The position numbers were made by a program, and so were the translations under genes. A stretch of DNA of 64,000 nt. Source: Improbicoccus pseudotrichonymphae (lineage in GTDB: Bacteria; Bacillota; Clostridia; Oscillospirales; Acutalibacteraceae). Below, in pieces: positions 37,249 to 46,146 of this stretch (position 1 is the stretch's first letter; every line of letters starts with the position of its first letter). The notes under the pieces were generated by a model that did no database searches, was not told the DNA's origin, and saw nothing but the letters and a program-made list of their open reading frames with translations. The stretch covers positions 62,001 through 126,000 of the forward strand of contig AP027924.1 of assembly GCA_036322855.1 (NCBI GenBank). Direction: 5' to 3'.

Positions 37249-37887
37249 ATGAACTTAAAAGAAAGTACAATTTTAAAAATTGGAAATCATATAAAAACCG
37301 ATGTATTCCATAAGAGAATAAATATTATTTTTATAGTCATTTTATTTTTTGGAATTATATTGGGTTCATTTTCTGTTGGTTTTTTTTCGACAGATGTTTT
37401 GGAAAAAATAAACGATATATTTATAAAAAATTTTATTGATAAAACATCTGGTTTTAACTTAAACGTTTTTTTATCTTCAATGTTTACATTACTTTTTTTT
37501 GCTTTTTTTCTTATTTTTTCTGCTCTGTCTTTCTTCGGTCCGTTCATTATATTTTTAATTTTATTTTTGCGTGGTTTCAGTATAGGAATTTTACTTGGTT
37601 GTATATATGTAACATATCTTTTTAAGGGTATTTTATTTTGTACTTTTGTGCTTTCACCAGGGCTTTTTATATCTTCGATGGCTTTGATAACCTTGTCTAT
37701 TAAATCGTTGTTTTTTTCATTAAAATTTTCCAGAAAAATTTTTCCTAATGCCAACAACACTGAAAATTTATGGCCATGTTTTCTGAATTACATAAAAAAA
37801 CTAAATTTTACAATTTTCATTTTCGTTATATCTGCCATTGTTGATCTTTTATTAATAGGAATTTCCCACAATCTATTCAAATTTTAA
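37249..37887 (+). CDS. SpoIIM-like membrane protein
   Basis: 212 residues with five or so hydrophobic helices in the SpoIIM layout: VILFFGIILGSFSVGFFSTD, then FFGPFIIFLILFLRGFSIGI and a C-terminal hydrophobic end with ISAIVDLLLIG. In spore formers SpoIIM helps peptidoglycan hydrolysis during engulfment. In a probable symbiont it may be a relic or serve wall remodelling. AAGGAAAAATAAA precedes the ATG weakly. Followed by ecfT 47 nt later on the same strand. Confidence 0.65.
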   Translation: MNLKESTILKIGNHIKTDVFHKRINIIFIVILFFGIILGSFSVGFFSTDVLEKINDIFIKNFIDKTSGFNLNVFLSSMFTLLFFAFFLIFSALSFFGPFIIFLILFLRGFSIGILLGCIYVTYLFKGILFCTFVLSPGLFISSMALITLSIKSLFFSLKFSRKIFPNANNTENLWPCFLNYIKKLNFTIFIFVISAIVDLLLIGISHNLFKF

Positions 37888-37934
37888 GTTGAAGCATTGT
37901 ATAAGTTTCGGTTAAAAAGTAAAATTTAAATCAA

Positions 37935-38729
37935 ATGAACTTTTTTAGGATAATTAATAAAAACAATTTTATAAGCAGGATTGATCCCAGAATCAAAATT
38001 CTGTTGTCGTGTGTTCTGACTTCTTGTATATTTATGTCAAGGAGATTTAGTTCGAAAATTATAACTATAGCTTTTGTTTTTTTTTGTATCTTTTTGGCGA
38101 GAATACCTTTGATTTTATGTATTAAAAAAATTAGGTTTGCGTTGATCGTTCTTGCCGTTTCTGCTTTTTCAAACATGTTTCATTTTTCGAAAGGAAATAT
38201 CGCGTTTAAGATATTTAATTTTTCCTTTACGTATTCAGCATTGCAAAATTCATTAATCGCGTTTTTAAGTTCGTTAACTTTAATTTTAATTTGCACAATA
38301 ATTACATGTAATATAACATCTGCCGAGATAACAAGTGCCTCTCAAATGATTTTTAAACCTTTAAAAACGTTGAATTTAGATATTAATGATATCGGTTTGA
38401 TTTTTATGTTAATTTTCAGATTTTTACCCATGGTTTTCGAGGAGACTGATAGAATAATACAATCTCAAAAGCTCAGGGGTGGGTTCCCAAAAAGCAAAAA
38501 TCTTTTAAAAATGATTAAATCGTTCAAAATTATTTTAATACCTGTTTTCATATCGTTTTTTAGGAAAGCTATGGAAATCTCTTTTGCCATAGAATGTAAA
38601 TGTTACGGTTATACCGAAAAAAGAACTTCTTTACACTCGTTAAAATTGAAAAAAATAGATTTTGTCTCTATGTTTATTGTATCAATATTGGTTATTGGAG
38701 TAGTACTTTGCGAAATCAAGAAATTTTAG
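37935..38729 (+). CDS. ecfT: energy-coupling factor transporter transmembrane protein EcfT
   Basis: 264 residues, multi-helix N-terminal half (IDPRIKILLSCVLTSCIF is the usual EcfT start) and a cytoplasmic coupling region with the two Ala/Arg-Gly motifs, here QSQKLRGGF and SFAIECKCYGY (standard A-R-G motifs degenerate to KLRGG and ECKCYG). It links S components to the EcfA ATPases for vitamin uptake. Usually preceded by ecfA1-ecfA2 and followed by truA; here only truA follows and the ATPases must be elsewhere. Confidence 0.85.
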   Translation: MNFFRIINKNNFISRIDPRIKILLSCVLTSCIFMSRRFSSKIITIAFVFFCIFLARIPLILCIKKIRFALIVLAVSAFSNMFHFSKGNIAFKIFNFSFTYSALQNSLIAFLSSLTLILICTIITCNITSAEITSASQMIFKPLKTLNLDINDIGLIFMLIFRFLPMVFEETDRIIQSQKLRGGFPKSKNLLKMIKSFKIILIPVFISFFRKAMEISFAIECKCYGYTEKRTSLHSLKLKKIDFVSMFIVSILVIGVVLCEIKKF

Positions 38730-38740
38730 GGAACGTGCTT

Positions 38741-39487
38741 ATGGTAATAAGTTTCGATGGCGGCAACTATCATGGTTGGCAAATACAGAAAAATGCCGTT
38801 TCGATTCAAGAGATTTTTCAAGAGTGTTTAGCAAAGGTTATTGGTAAGGCTATAGACATAAAAGGGTGTTCCCGCACCGATGTTGGAGTTCATGCAAACG
38901 TGTATTGTATCAGTGCTGACGTTCCCATAAAAATTTCAGAAGATAATTTAATTTTTGCATTAAATAATCTCTTGCCAAATGACATAGTAGTGATTAAATG
39001 TTTAAAAACAGGCGAAAATTTCCACGCGAGATACTCTTGTTTAGCAAAAGAATACGTTTACAAATTGTATTTCAGCAGAATTAAAGATCCTTTTTTGAAT
39101 AGAAAAGTTTTTTATTATCCTCGCTGTTTGAATATAAAACTAATGAAAAATGCCGCTAAATTTTTCGTCGGAAAACATAATTTTTCTTCGTTTTATAATA
39201 AAAATAATCAAAAAATGGATTTAGATTTTACTAAAAATATATTTTATTTTGATATAGAAAAGCACGAAAAAATAATAGAATTCAGAATAAAAGCGGACGG
39301 TTTTTTATACAACATGATTCGAATAATGATAGGCACCCTCATAAAAATTTCCAAAGATAATTTGACGCCCGAAACTGTAAAATTTATAATGAATAAAAAA
39401 GACAGAAAATACGCCGGGCCAACCGTGCCTGCCTGTGGGTTGTATATAAACAAAATATTTTATTGTTCGTTAGATTTTAATAATTAA
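38741..39487 (+). CDS. truA: tRNA pseudouridine38-40 synthase
   Basis: About 248 residues with ISFDGGNYHGWQIQ at the start, the catalytic KGCSRTDVGVHANVYC (Asp in RTDVGVHA), YVYKLYFSRI and NMIRIMIGTLI near the end. It modifies the anticodon arm of many tRNAs. The frame is open upstream across ecfT; AGGGA at about 38728 supports the ATG at 38741 or the GTG at 38735. Begins directly after the ecfT stop. Confidence 0.93.
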   Translation: MVISFDGGNYHGWQIQKNAVSIQEIFQECLAKVIGKAIDIKGCSRTDVGVHANVYCISADVPIKISEDNLIFALNNLLPNDIVVIKCLKTGENFHARYSCLAKEYVYKLYFSRIKDPFLNRKVFYYPRCLNIKLMKNAAKFFVGKHNFSSFYNKNNQKMDLDFTKNIFYFDIEKHEKIIEFRIKADGFLYNMIRIMIGTLIKISKDNLTPETVKFIMNKKDRKYAGPTVPACGLYINKIFYCSLDFNN

Positions 39488-39838
39488 TTCTCTATGCAGT
39501 AATTTATAAAAATTTCGAAGTTTAGCTAAGTAATTATAACAATGACAGGCATTGCTAAAGAAATATGTATTTATACATAAAAAGTAAAACTGAATATTCA
39601 ATTATTCTTAAACTCTTAGGCCAACAATATGCTTTTCTTATAAATCTTGCTAAATAATGTCTAAGTAAACGATTCATTTACAGAAATCGCAGAAAACGTT
39701 TTTATATTAGATTTAATCTTATTTCTGGTATTTGTAATTTTGACATGGATGCTTAGTTTGGGAAGAAGTTTATTGAACAATTATGATATTTTTGCTAACA
39801 TAAGATTTCGTTATTAAAAAATATTTTTTGAGGATTTA
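39488..39838. other. gene-free stretch
   Basis: AT-rich with no readable gene or tRNA. TGAGGATTT before the next ATG gives the ribosome site of the phosphoesterase. Confidence 0.5.
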
Positions 39839-40528
39839 ATGCTTTTCGCCATTTCTGATTTGCATCTCTCGTTGGGTGCAGAAAAACCTATGAACGACAT
39901 ATTTGCGAACTGGCAAGGATATGTAGAAAAATTAAGATATAACTGGCTTAATTTAGTAAAAAGTGACGATACTGTAGTAATTGTTGGAGATATATCTTGG
40001 GCTATAAATTTAGAGGAAAGCTTAAAAGATTTTTTGTTTTTAGATTCTTTGCCTGGGGAAAAGATAATAATAAAGGGCAATCATGACTATTGGTGGACAA
40101 GTTTAAAAAAAAATAATGATTTTCTTGCCAGTAATAACATAAACAGCATTAAATTTTTACAAAATTGTTCTATAGAAGCTCAAAATTTTTGCATATGTGG
40201 AACGAGAGGATGGAATTTTAATTCGAGATTGCCTCACGATATAAAAATCACAGAAAGAGAAATTGACAGATTGAAACTTTCCATAAAACATGCCGAGAAA
40301 TCCAAGCTTGAAAAAGTGGTTTTTATGCACTATCCGCCACTGTACAAGAACAACATTTCAAAATTTGTAGATATTTTTCTTGAAAACAAAATAAGAAGAT
40401 GTTATTATGGACATATCCATGTGAATAATTTTGTTAAAAGCAAATTGTTGGTGGATAACTACATGGGTGTTAAATTCACGCTTGTTTCTTGTGACTATCT
40501 TGATTTTCGCCCAAAATATTTAAATTAG
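39839..40528 (+). CDS. calcineurin-like metallophosphoesterase
   Basis: 229 residues with all metal-binding motifs: AISDLHLS (DxH), VGDISWA (GDxxW), KGNHDYWW (GNHD), VVFMHYPPL and YGHIHVNN (GHxH). This subfamily (with GDISWA and NHDYWW) is widespread in Firmicutes; substrate unknown. Lies between truA and tig, with its own upstream gap. Confidence 0.9.
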   Translation: MLFAISDLHLSLGAEKPMNDIFANWQGYVEKLRYNWLNLVKSDDTVVIVGDISWAINLEESLKDFLFLDSLPGEKIIIKGNHDYWWTSLKKNNDFLASNNINSIKFLQNCSIEAQNFCICGTRGWNFNSRLPHDIKITEREIDRLKLSIKHAEKSKLEKVVFMHYPPLYKNNISKFVDIFLENKIRRCYYGHIHVNNFVKSKLLVDNYMGVKFTLVSCDYLDFRPKYLN

Positions 40529-40605
40529 CGTTTTGTTGATTTATTATTTTGTTTGTTTTATGATGGATTATGTATGTGAGATACATTCGGACAAGGGTTG
40601 AAATC

Positions 40606-41931
40606 ATGAAAATCATAAATAGTAAGAAAGAGAATAAAGGTCGCTATGAAGTTTGTCTTAAAATAAGTGCTTTGGAATTTAATAAAGCAATCGATACTGT
40701 TTTTAGAAAAAACTCAAGGAGATTTTCTGTTCCCGGATTTTGCAAAGGTAAGGTTCAACGCCGTTTGGTGGAAAAGTATTACGGTGAGGATATTTTTCAC
40801 GAAGACACTTTGAATTTATTGTTATCTTTTGAAATTATTGATTTTTTGGAAAGTGAATTAGATATCGAAATAATAAAAGGAGATGATGTCATGCAAGTTC
40901 AAAATCAAAACATTGAAGAAAACGGAGACGTTGAGCTTAAATTGAATTTTGACACAATGCCGGAAGTTAATTTAAGTGGTAATTATAAGGGTTTAGAATA
41001 TAACGTTAAACCACCGTCTAATATTACGGGAGAAGACGTGAGAAAAAGGGTAAATAAGTTTGTTGAATCGAAGTCCAAACTTGTTGATGTTACGGAAGCG
41101 CGTGGTGTAAGAGACAACGATGTAATTAGCGGCACATGTGTTGTTCGTGTGGGCAATAAAGAAGATAGCCCAAAAAATTTCAAACTTAAAGTCGAACCAG
41201 GCAAACCGGTAAATATATTCGGATTTGAAGTTCCGGGTTTTCATGGGAAAGTCGTGGGCAAAAAACTCGGGGATGAGGTTGAAATATCTGTTCCTATTCC
41301 AGAGGGTCTTGGAAATATAGCTCCGGGATTTTCTGACCAGGATATGAAATTTGTGATAAATATTAATAAAATCCAGACAGTTAATTTGGAAAATTATAAC
41401 AATGATTTTGTCGGGAAAGCAAGCAATGGTAAGTTTAGCACCACCGAAGAGTTTGATAATAATTTTAAGATTATTTTGGAAAGAGAAGAAAGACGAAGAT
41501 TCTCGGATGAGAAATTTGAACAGATAAAGTCAAATTTGTCTAATATGGTGAAAGAAGGAGACGTTCCTGAAGTTTTGATTGAACAAGCAATGCGGGGAAG
41601 GCTTAGCGAACTGGAAGAAATTTTTAAGATGCAGGGTGGAACTTTGGAAGCCTTTTATAAACAAACGGGGTCGGATGAGCAAAAATTAAGAAGTCAATTG
41701 AGACCTGAAGTGTTAAGTGAGTTGAGGTATACGTTGGCTTTGAGGGCAATTAAAAAAATCGAGTCAATAGTTGTAACAAATGAAGAATTAGAAAAAGAAA
41801 AGAATGCCATAGCCGAAGAAGATGGTATTGATAAAGAAAAGATATCCGACGAATATGTTGAAAATATGTTGGCTTTACAAAAGGCTTATGAGATAGTATC
41901 TCTTAATGCGGTAAATGTATATAAGGCTTAA
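40606..41931 (+). CDS. tig: trigger factor
   Basis: About 441 residues. Ribosome-binding N-domain with the signature FSVPGFCKGKVQRRLVEKYY (normally GFRKGKVP), a PPIase domain in the middle (GDEVEISVPIPEGLGNIAPG) and a helical C-domain. It is a ribosome-bound chaperone and prolyl isomerase. Start is the ATG at 40606 (AAGGGTTG seven bases upstream), not the earlier in-frame codon. Followed by clpP and clpX, the standard clostridial order. Confidence 0.95.
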   Translation: MKIINSKKENKGRYEVCLKISALEFNKAIDTVFRKNSRRFSVPGFCKGKVQRRLVEKYYGEDIFHEDTLNLLLSFEIIDFLESELDIEIIKGDDVMQVQNQNIEENGDVELKLNFDTMPEVNLSGNYKGLEYNVKPPSNITGEDVRKRVNKFVESKSKLVDVTEARGVRDNDVISGTCVVRVGNKEDSPKNFKLKVEPGKPVNIFGFEVPGFHGKVVGKKLGDEVEISVPIPEGLGNIAPGFSDQDMKFVININKIQTVNLENYNNDFVGKASNGKFSTTEEFDNNFKIILEREERRRFSDEKFEQIKSNLSNMVKEGDVPEVLIEQAMRGRLSELEEIFKMQGGTLEAFYKQTGSDEQKLRSQLRPEVLSELRYTLALRAIKKIESIVVTNEELEKEKNAIAEEDGIDKEKISDEYVENMLALQKAYEIVSLNAVNVYKA

Positions 41932-41963
41932 GTTTTAACGTTTTGTTTCGAGGGGGTAAATGT

Positions 41964-42581
41964 TTGAGTTTAGTACCTTATGTTATAGAGCAAACGAGTC
42001 GAGGCGAAAGGTCGTATGATATATATTCTCGTTTGTTGAGTGACAGAATTGTTATGCTGCACGAAGAAGTAAATATGACGACGGCGAGTTTGATAATATC
42101 TCAGTTGTTGTATTTGGAGGGTCAAGATCCTTCAAAAGATATCTTTCTTTATATAAATAGTCCTGGCGGTTCTGTATCTAGTGGATTGGCGATTTATGAT
42201 ACTATACAGTATGTTAAGTGCGATGTTCGTACTATCTGCCTGGGGTTGGCTGCCAGCATGGGTGCATTTCTTTTGGCAGCGGGTACAAAAGGCAAACGTG
42301 TTGCCTTACCCAACAGTGAAATTTTAATTCATCAGCCGCTTGGCGGAATAAAAGGCCAAGCCACGGATATTAAGATCCATGCCGATTGGATGATTAAAAC
42401 AAAGGAAAAGCTAAATAAAATGTTGGCAAAAAATACAGGTCAAAGTTTTAAAAAAATCGAGGAAGATACAGAAAGAGACAACATAATGGACGCCGAACAG
42501 GCTGTGGAATATGGTATAGTTGACAAAATTATAGTTTCTCGCGAAGATGTGAGTGAGGATGAGTCTTCCGATGAGAAGTAA
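41964..42581 (+). CDS. clpP: ATP-dependent Clp protease proteolytic subunit
   Basis: About 205 residues starting from TTG at 41964 as MSLVPYVIEQTSRGERSYDI, with AGGGGG at 41951. The ATG at 41960 is out of frame. The catalytic triad is visible: Ser in AASMGAFLLAAG, His in EILIHQPLGG, Asp in ERDNIMDAEQA. It forms the tetradecameric barrel fed by ClpX, encoded 49 nt downstream. Confidence 0.95.
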   Translation: MSLVPYVIEQTSRGERSYDIYSRLLSDRIVMLHEEVNMTTASLIISQLLYLEGQDPSKDIFLYINSPGGSVSSGLAIYDTIQYVKCDVRTICLGLAASMGAFLLAAGTKGKRVALPNSEILIHQPLGGIKGQATDIKIHADWMIKTKEKLNKMLAKNTGQSFKKIEEDTERDNIMDAEQAVEYGIVDKIIVSREDVSEDESSDEK

Positions 42582-42630
42582 AATTTGAGATTCACTGGTT
42601 TTTAGTTCTATAAAAAAAAGAGGAAGCTAA

Positions 42631-43938
42631 ATGGTTCAACACATATGCTCTTTTTGTGGCAAAGATCAACAAGAAGTGAAACGAATTGTGGCAGGCCCCG
42701 GGGTTTATATTTGTGATGAGTGCGTTCGCTTATGTAGTAATGTATTGGATGAAGATGAAAATGAAGACAAAAGTAGTAAACCACAAAAAAAACACACCGA
42801 TTTTTCTCAGATGGGCAGAACGTTGCCGAAGCCCAAAGAGATAAAAAAAAATCTGGATCAGTATATAATAGGTCAAGATGATGCTAAGGTTACGTTGTCG
42901 GTTGCTGTTTACAACCATTACAAACGAATTTATTTCGGGTTAAGCGACGATGTTGAGATAAATAAAAGCAACGTCTTGCTTTTGGGACCTACCGGTGTGG
43001 GTAAGACGCTCTTGGCTCAGACAATTGCCAGGATATTGCATGTTCCTTTTTCCATAGCCGATGCAACCACTCTGACAGAAGCTGGATATGTTGGAGATGA
43101 TGTTGAAAATATTTTGTTGAGACTCCTACAAGCAGCAGATTTTGATGTAGATAGAGCGCAAACAGGTATAATTTATATCGATGAAATAGATAAAATTTCA
43201 AGAAAATCTGAAAACGTCTCAATAACACGTGATGTCAGCGGGGAAGGAGTTCAGCAAGCTCTTTTGAAAATTTTGGAAGGTACCATTGCCAATGTTCCTC
43301 CTAAAGGCGGCAGAAAACACCCACATCAAGATTTTATTCAGTTGGACACTAAAAATATATTGTTTATCTGCGGTGGTGCTTTCGATGGCATAGAAAAGAT
43401 GATCGAAAAAAGAACAAATTCTTCGTGTTTAGGTTTTGGAACGGTTATAAAAAGTAAAGAAGATAAAAAAAAGACTGATTGGTTTTCTCTCGTTGAACCT
43501 TATGATTTAGTTAAATACGGTTTAATACCGGAAATTGTCGGAAGACTTCCGGTTATAACGACTTTAAAAGCTTTGGACGAAAACTCATTGAAAAAAATTT
43601 TGGTAGAGCCTAAAAATGCTCTCATAAATCAGTATAAGAAATTATTCGAATTAGATTCGGTGGAACTTGAGTTTACAGATGATGCCTTGAATTGTATAGC
43701 AAAAAAAGCATTTAAAAATGATACCGGCGCGCGTGGTTTGCGTACAATTGTTGAATCTAAGCTTCGAAAAATTATGTATGAAATACCCGACGATCCGACG
43801 GCTGAAAAAGTTACAATAAATAAGGATGTCATACTCAAAGATTCTGAACCTGAGTATGTGCGAAACGAAAACAAAAAACAGAACAATACGAATTTTAATT
43901 TCAATTGGTTTAGAAAAAATAATAAAAAAATTAAATAG
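42631..43938 (+). CDS. clpX: ATP-dependent Clp protease ATPase subunit ClpX
   Basis: 435 residues. N-terminal zinc domain with CSFCGKDQQEVKR and CDEC, Walker A GPTGVGKTLLAQ, Walker B IIYIDEIDKI, substrate loop GGRKHPHQDF and sensor-2 GARGLR. Unfoldase that feeds ClpP. A Lys/Asn-rich tail (KKQNNTNFNFNWFRKNNKK) extends the usual C-terminus slightly. Confidence 0.96.
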   Translation: MVQHICSFCGKDQQEVKRIVAGPGVYICDECVRLCSNVLDEDENEDKSSKPQKKHTDFSQMGRTLPKPKEIKKNLDQYIIGQDDAKVTLSVAVYNHYKRIYFGLSDDVEINKSNVLLLGPTGVGKTLLAQTIARILHVPFSIADATTLTEAGYVGDDVENILLRLLQAADFDVDRAQTGIIYIDEIDKISRKSENVSITRDVSGEGVQQALLKILEGTIANVPPKGGRKHPHQDFIQLDTKNILFICGGAFDGIEKMIEKRTNSSCLGFGTVIKSKEDKKKTDWFSLVEPYDLVKYGLIPEIVGRLPVITTLKALDENSLKKILVEPKNALINQYKKLFELDSVELEFTDDALNCIAKKAFKNDTGARGLRTIVESKLRKIMYEIPDDPTAEKVTINKDVILKDSEPEYVRNENKKQNNTNFNFNWFRKNNKKIK

Positions 43939-43963
43939 TTTTTTATTAATTATGGGGGATTTT

Positions 43964-45178
43964 GTGGAAATTCTAACTTACGGCGATAGAGATTATCGTT
44001 TCTCTCGGGGTAGATTTGTAGAAAATGCGAATGTTAATCGTAAGAAGGTAATTTTAAGATGTGATTTGAACGTTCCCGTAAAAAACAACGTAATAAAAGA
44101 CAGTAGTAGAATAGATGAGAGCCTTGAAACCATTAATTATTTGATTTCAGAACAAGCAAAAATAATAGTGTGTTCTCATTTGGGACGTCCTCGCGGAGAA
44201 TATGAGTCTTCTTTGAGTTTGATTACAGTAAAAGAATATTTAGAAAAAAAAATAAATAAGGAAATTAAGTTCGTTCCATCGATTATTGGCTCTGAAACAA
44301 AAAAAATAATAGATGAGATGCAGTTCGGAGAAGTTTGTTTGCTCGAAAATCTTCGTTTTCATATCGGCGAAGAAAATTGCGATTTCGAATTCGCTTCAAA
44401 GCTTGCGGAATTAGCAGATGTTTATGTTAATGATGCTTTTGGTACCTGCCATCGCGAGCATTCTTCAATTGTGTTGGTTCCAAAAATGTTACCGGCATTC
44501 TACGGTTATTTAATTAGGAAAGAAGTTAACAAAATAAGAGATTTTGTAAAAAATATTCAGAAACCATTTGTTGTTATTCTTGGTGGAGCAAAGGTTTCTG
44601 ATAAAATTGGGGCAATAAGAAATTTGCTGGGTAAGGCCCAAACAATAATTATAGGCGGTGGGATGTCTTATACATTTATAAATGCCTTGGGATATCCGAT
44701 AGGAGATTCAATTTGCGATAAAGATAAAATAGAATTGGCTAAAGAGATTATGACGATTGCCGTGGAAAAAGAAACTAAACTTTTATTTCCGTCTGATGTA
44801 AGAATAGGAAGGAAGTTTAATCCGAAAACTGAAAATAAAGTAGTAGATATAAACGAAATTCCGGAACATTGGCAGGGGTTAGACATAGGCATAAAGGCTA
44901 TAAAACATTTTTCCAAAGAAATCGAAGAGGCGAAGTACATTTATTGGAACGGGCCCGTGGGCGTATCTGAATGGAAGGCGTTTGAAAATGGGACTTATGC
45001 TATTGCGCAAGCGGTAGCAAGGAGTTCTGCAGAATCGATTATAGGCGGTGGAGACTCAGGAGAAGCCGTGAGAAGAATGAATCTAGAAAGCGAAATTTCT
45101 CATATTTCTACCGGAGGTGGTTCATCTCTAATGTTTGTAGAGGGAAAAGAGCTTCCGGGGTTAAAAATTTTTTCCTAG
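43964..45178 (+). CDS. pgk: phosphoglycerate kinase
   Basis: About 404 residues: VILRCDLNVPVKNN, SHLGRPRG, NDAFGTCHREHSS, GGAKVSDKIG and the C-terminal ISTGGGSSLMFVEGKELPGL. It makes ATP from 1,3-bisphosphoglycerate. The frame is open from 43826, overlapping clpX, but the conserved part starts later. GTG at 43964 with GGGGG upstream or ATG at 43952 are the candidates. An N-terminal extension of about 28 residues (EILTYGDRDYRFSRGRF) precedes the standard start. No other glycolytic gene is adjacent. Confidence 0.93.
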   Translation: MEILTYGDRDYRFSRGRFVENANVNRKKVILRCDLNVPVKNNVIKDSSRIDESLETINYLISEQAKIIVCSHLGRPRGEYESSLSLITVKEYLEKKINKEIKFVPSIIGSETKKIIDEMQFGEVCLLENLRFHIGEENCDFEFASKLAELADVYVNDAFGTCHREHSSIVLVPKMLPAFYGYLIRKEVNKIRDFVKNIQKPFVVILGGAKVSDKIGAIRNLLGKAQTIIIGGGMSYTFINALGYPIGDSICDKDKIELAKEIMTIAVEKETKLLFPSDVRIGRKFNPKTENKVVDINEIPEHWQGLDIGIKAIKHFSKEIEEAKYIYWNGPVGVSEWKAFENGTYAIAQAVARSSAESIIGGGDSGEAVRRMNLESEISHISTGGGSSLMFVEGKELPGLKIFS

Positions 45179-45212
45179 TATTAGATATTTTAAACACAAG
45201 TATTTTTGTCGT

Positions 45213-45287
45213 GTCCCCGTAGTTAAATGGAAATAACAAAATCCTCCTAAGATTTAGTTGTAGGTTCGATTCCTGTCGGGGATGCCA
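45213..45287 (+). tRNA. tRNA-Arg (CCU)
   Basis: Acceptor GTCCCCG/CGGGGAT, anticodon arm AAATC-CTCCTAA-GATTT (anticodon CCU), T-arm GGTTCGATTCC, and encoded CCA. An IS5-type relic begins about 110 bp downstream. Confidence 0.93.
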
Positions 45288-45399
45288 AGGTTTGTTTGCC
45301 GATTGTTGATAGTTAGACCTGCCCTAAAACTAAATTATTTTTGTAAATTTCAAGAAATGAAAACACAGAAACAAGATGACATTTTCTATATTCCCAAGG

Positions 45400-46146
45400 C
45401 CTGTTCACGCGAAATAAATTTAAAATTATAAGAAAATAGAAAAATTGTTTCCAAAACAGAAAAGTTTTTCTAAAATCAGCAATTTAGAAATATTAAACAC
45501 GCTTTACATGTTCTTGAAAATGGGTGTAAACATCACAGTTTAGGGAAATAACTGGCATACGATTTATATGAGTATTAATCGTTGGACTAAAAACGTAACG
45601 CCAGAAAAAGTGTTCAAATGTTTGCAAGGTAATGGAATGATTGCATTAAAAAGTCGGATATTTTCTCTAGATTCTAGGTGCATAAAATTTTACCATGATG
45701 TGCTTTGGAAAAGGTAAGCAAACAAGCAATCGGCAAGACAAAAAGAGACCGGAATACAAAAAATTCATATGATTTGCGGAAGTAAAGATCTGTGATTTTT
45801 ATGCTCTTGCTTGGTCAAGACGGCAATGCATTTGGAGAAAAGATGGTTTCGAAAAAAAGCTAAAAAGAAGAAGTATTTACTTATGGATAAAGCATATGAA
45901 GAAGATGAAACTCGAAGTTTGGCTAAAGATTCGGGTTTTTAAATTGTTTCACCTAAATCAGATCTAAAAACCTTGGTTATGTGATAAAATTTTATACAAA
46001 AAACGTAATGAATCGAACGGATATTTCGTAGATTGCTCAGATTTCGCCACATTTTTACACGTTATGATAAGCTCGCTTTAATATATATTTCTTTTCTTTA
46101 CCTTGCATTTATTTTTTGATGTTTTATTTCATATGAATGGACTCTA
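45400..46146 (+). pseudogene. IS5-type element relic
   Basis: About 745 bp. The ends are imperfect inverted repeats (GGCCTGTTCACGCGAAATAAA on the left; AGAGTCCATTCATATGAAATAAA on the reverse strand at the right). Between them a transposase is readable in pieces: NWHTIYMSINRWTKNVTPEK, IHMICGSKDL, KKYLLMDKAYEEDETRSLAK, then FRHIFTRYDKLALIYISFLY. Many stops and shifts. Its 3' end is the sequence seen as solo repeats at 19035 and 33845. It abuts the 3' end of copy G. Confidence 0.7.

Noticed and set aside
37287..37760. 157-codon frame opposite the SpoIIM-like gene
   Set aside because: Antisense of hydrophobic codons; the plus-strand frame has the family pattern.
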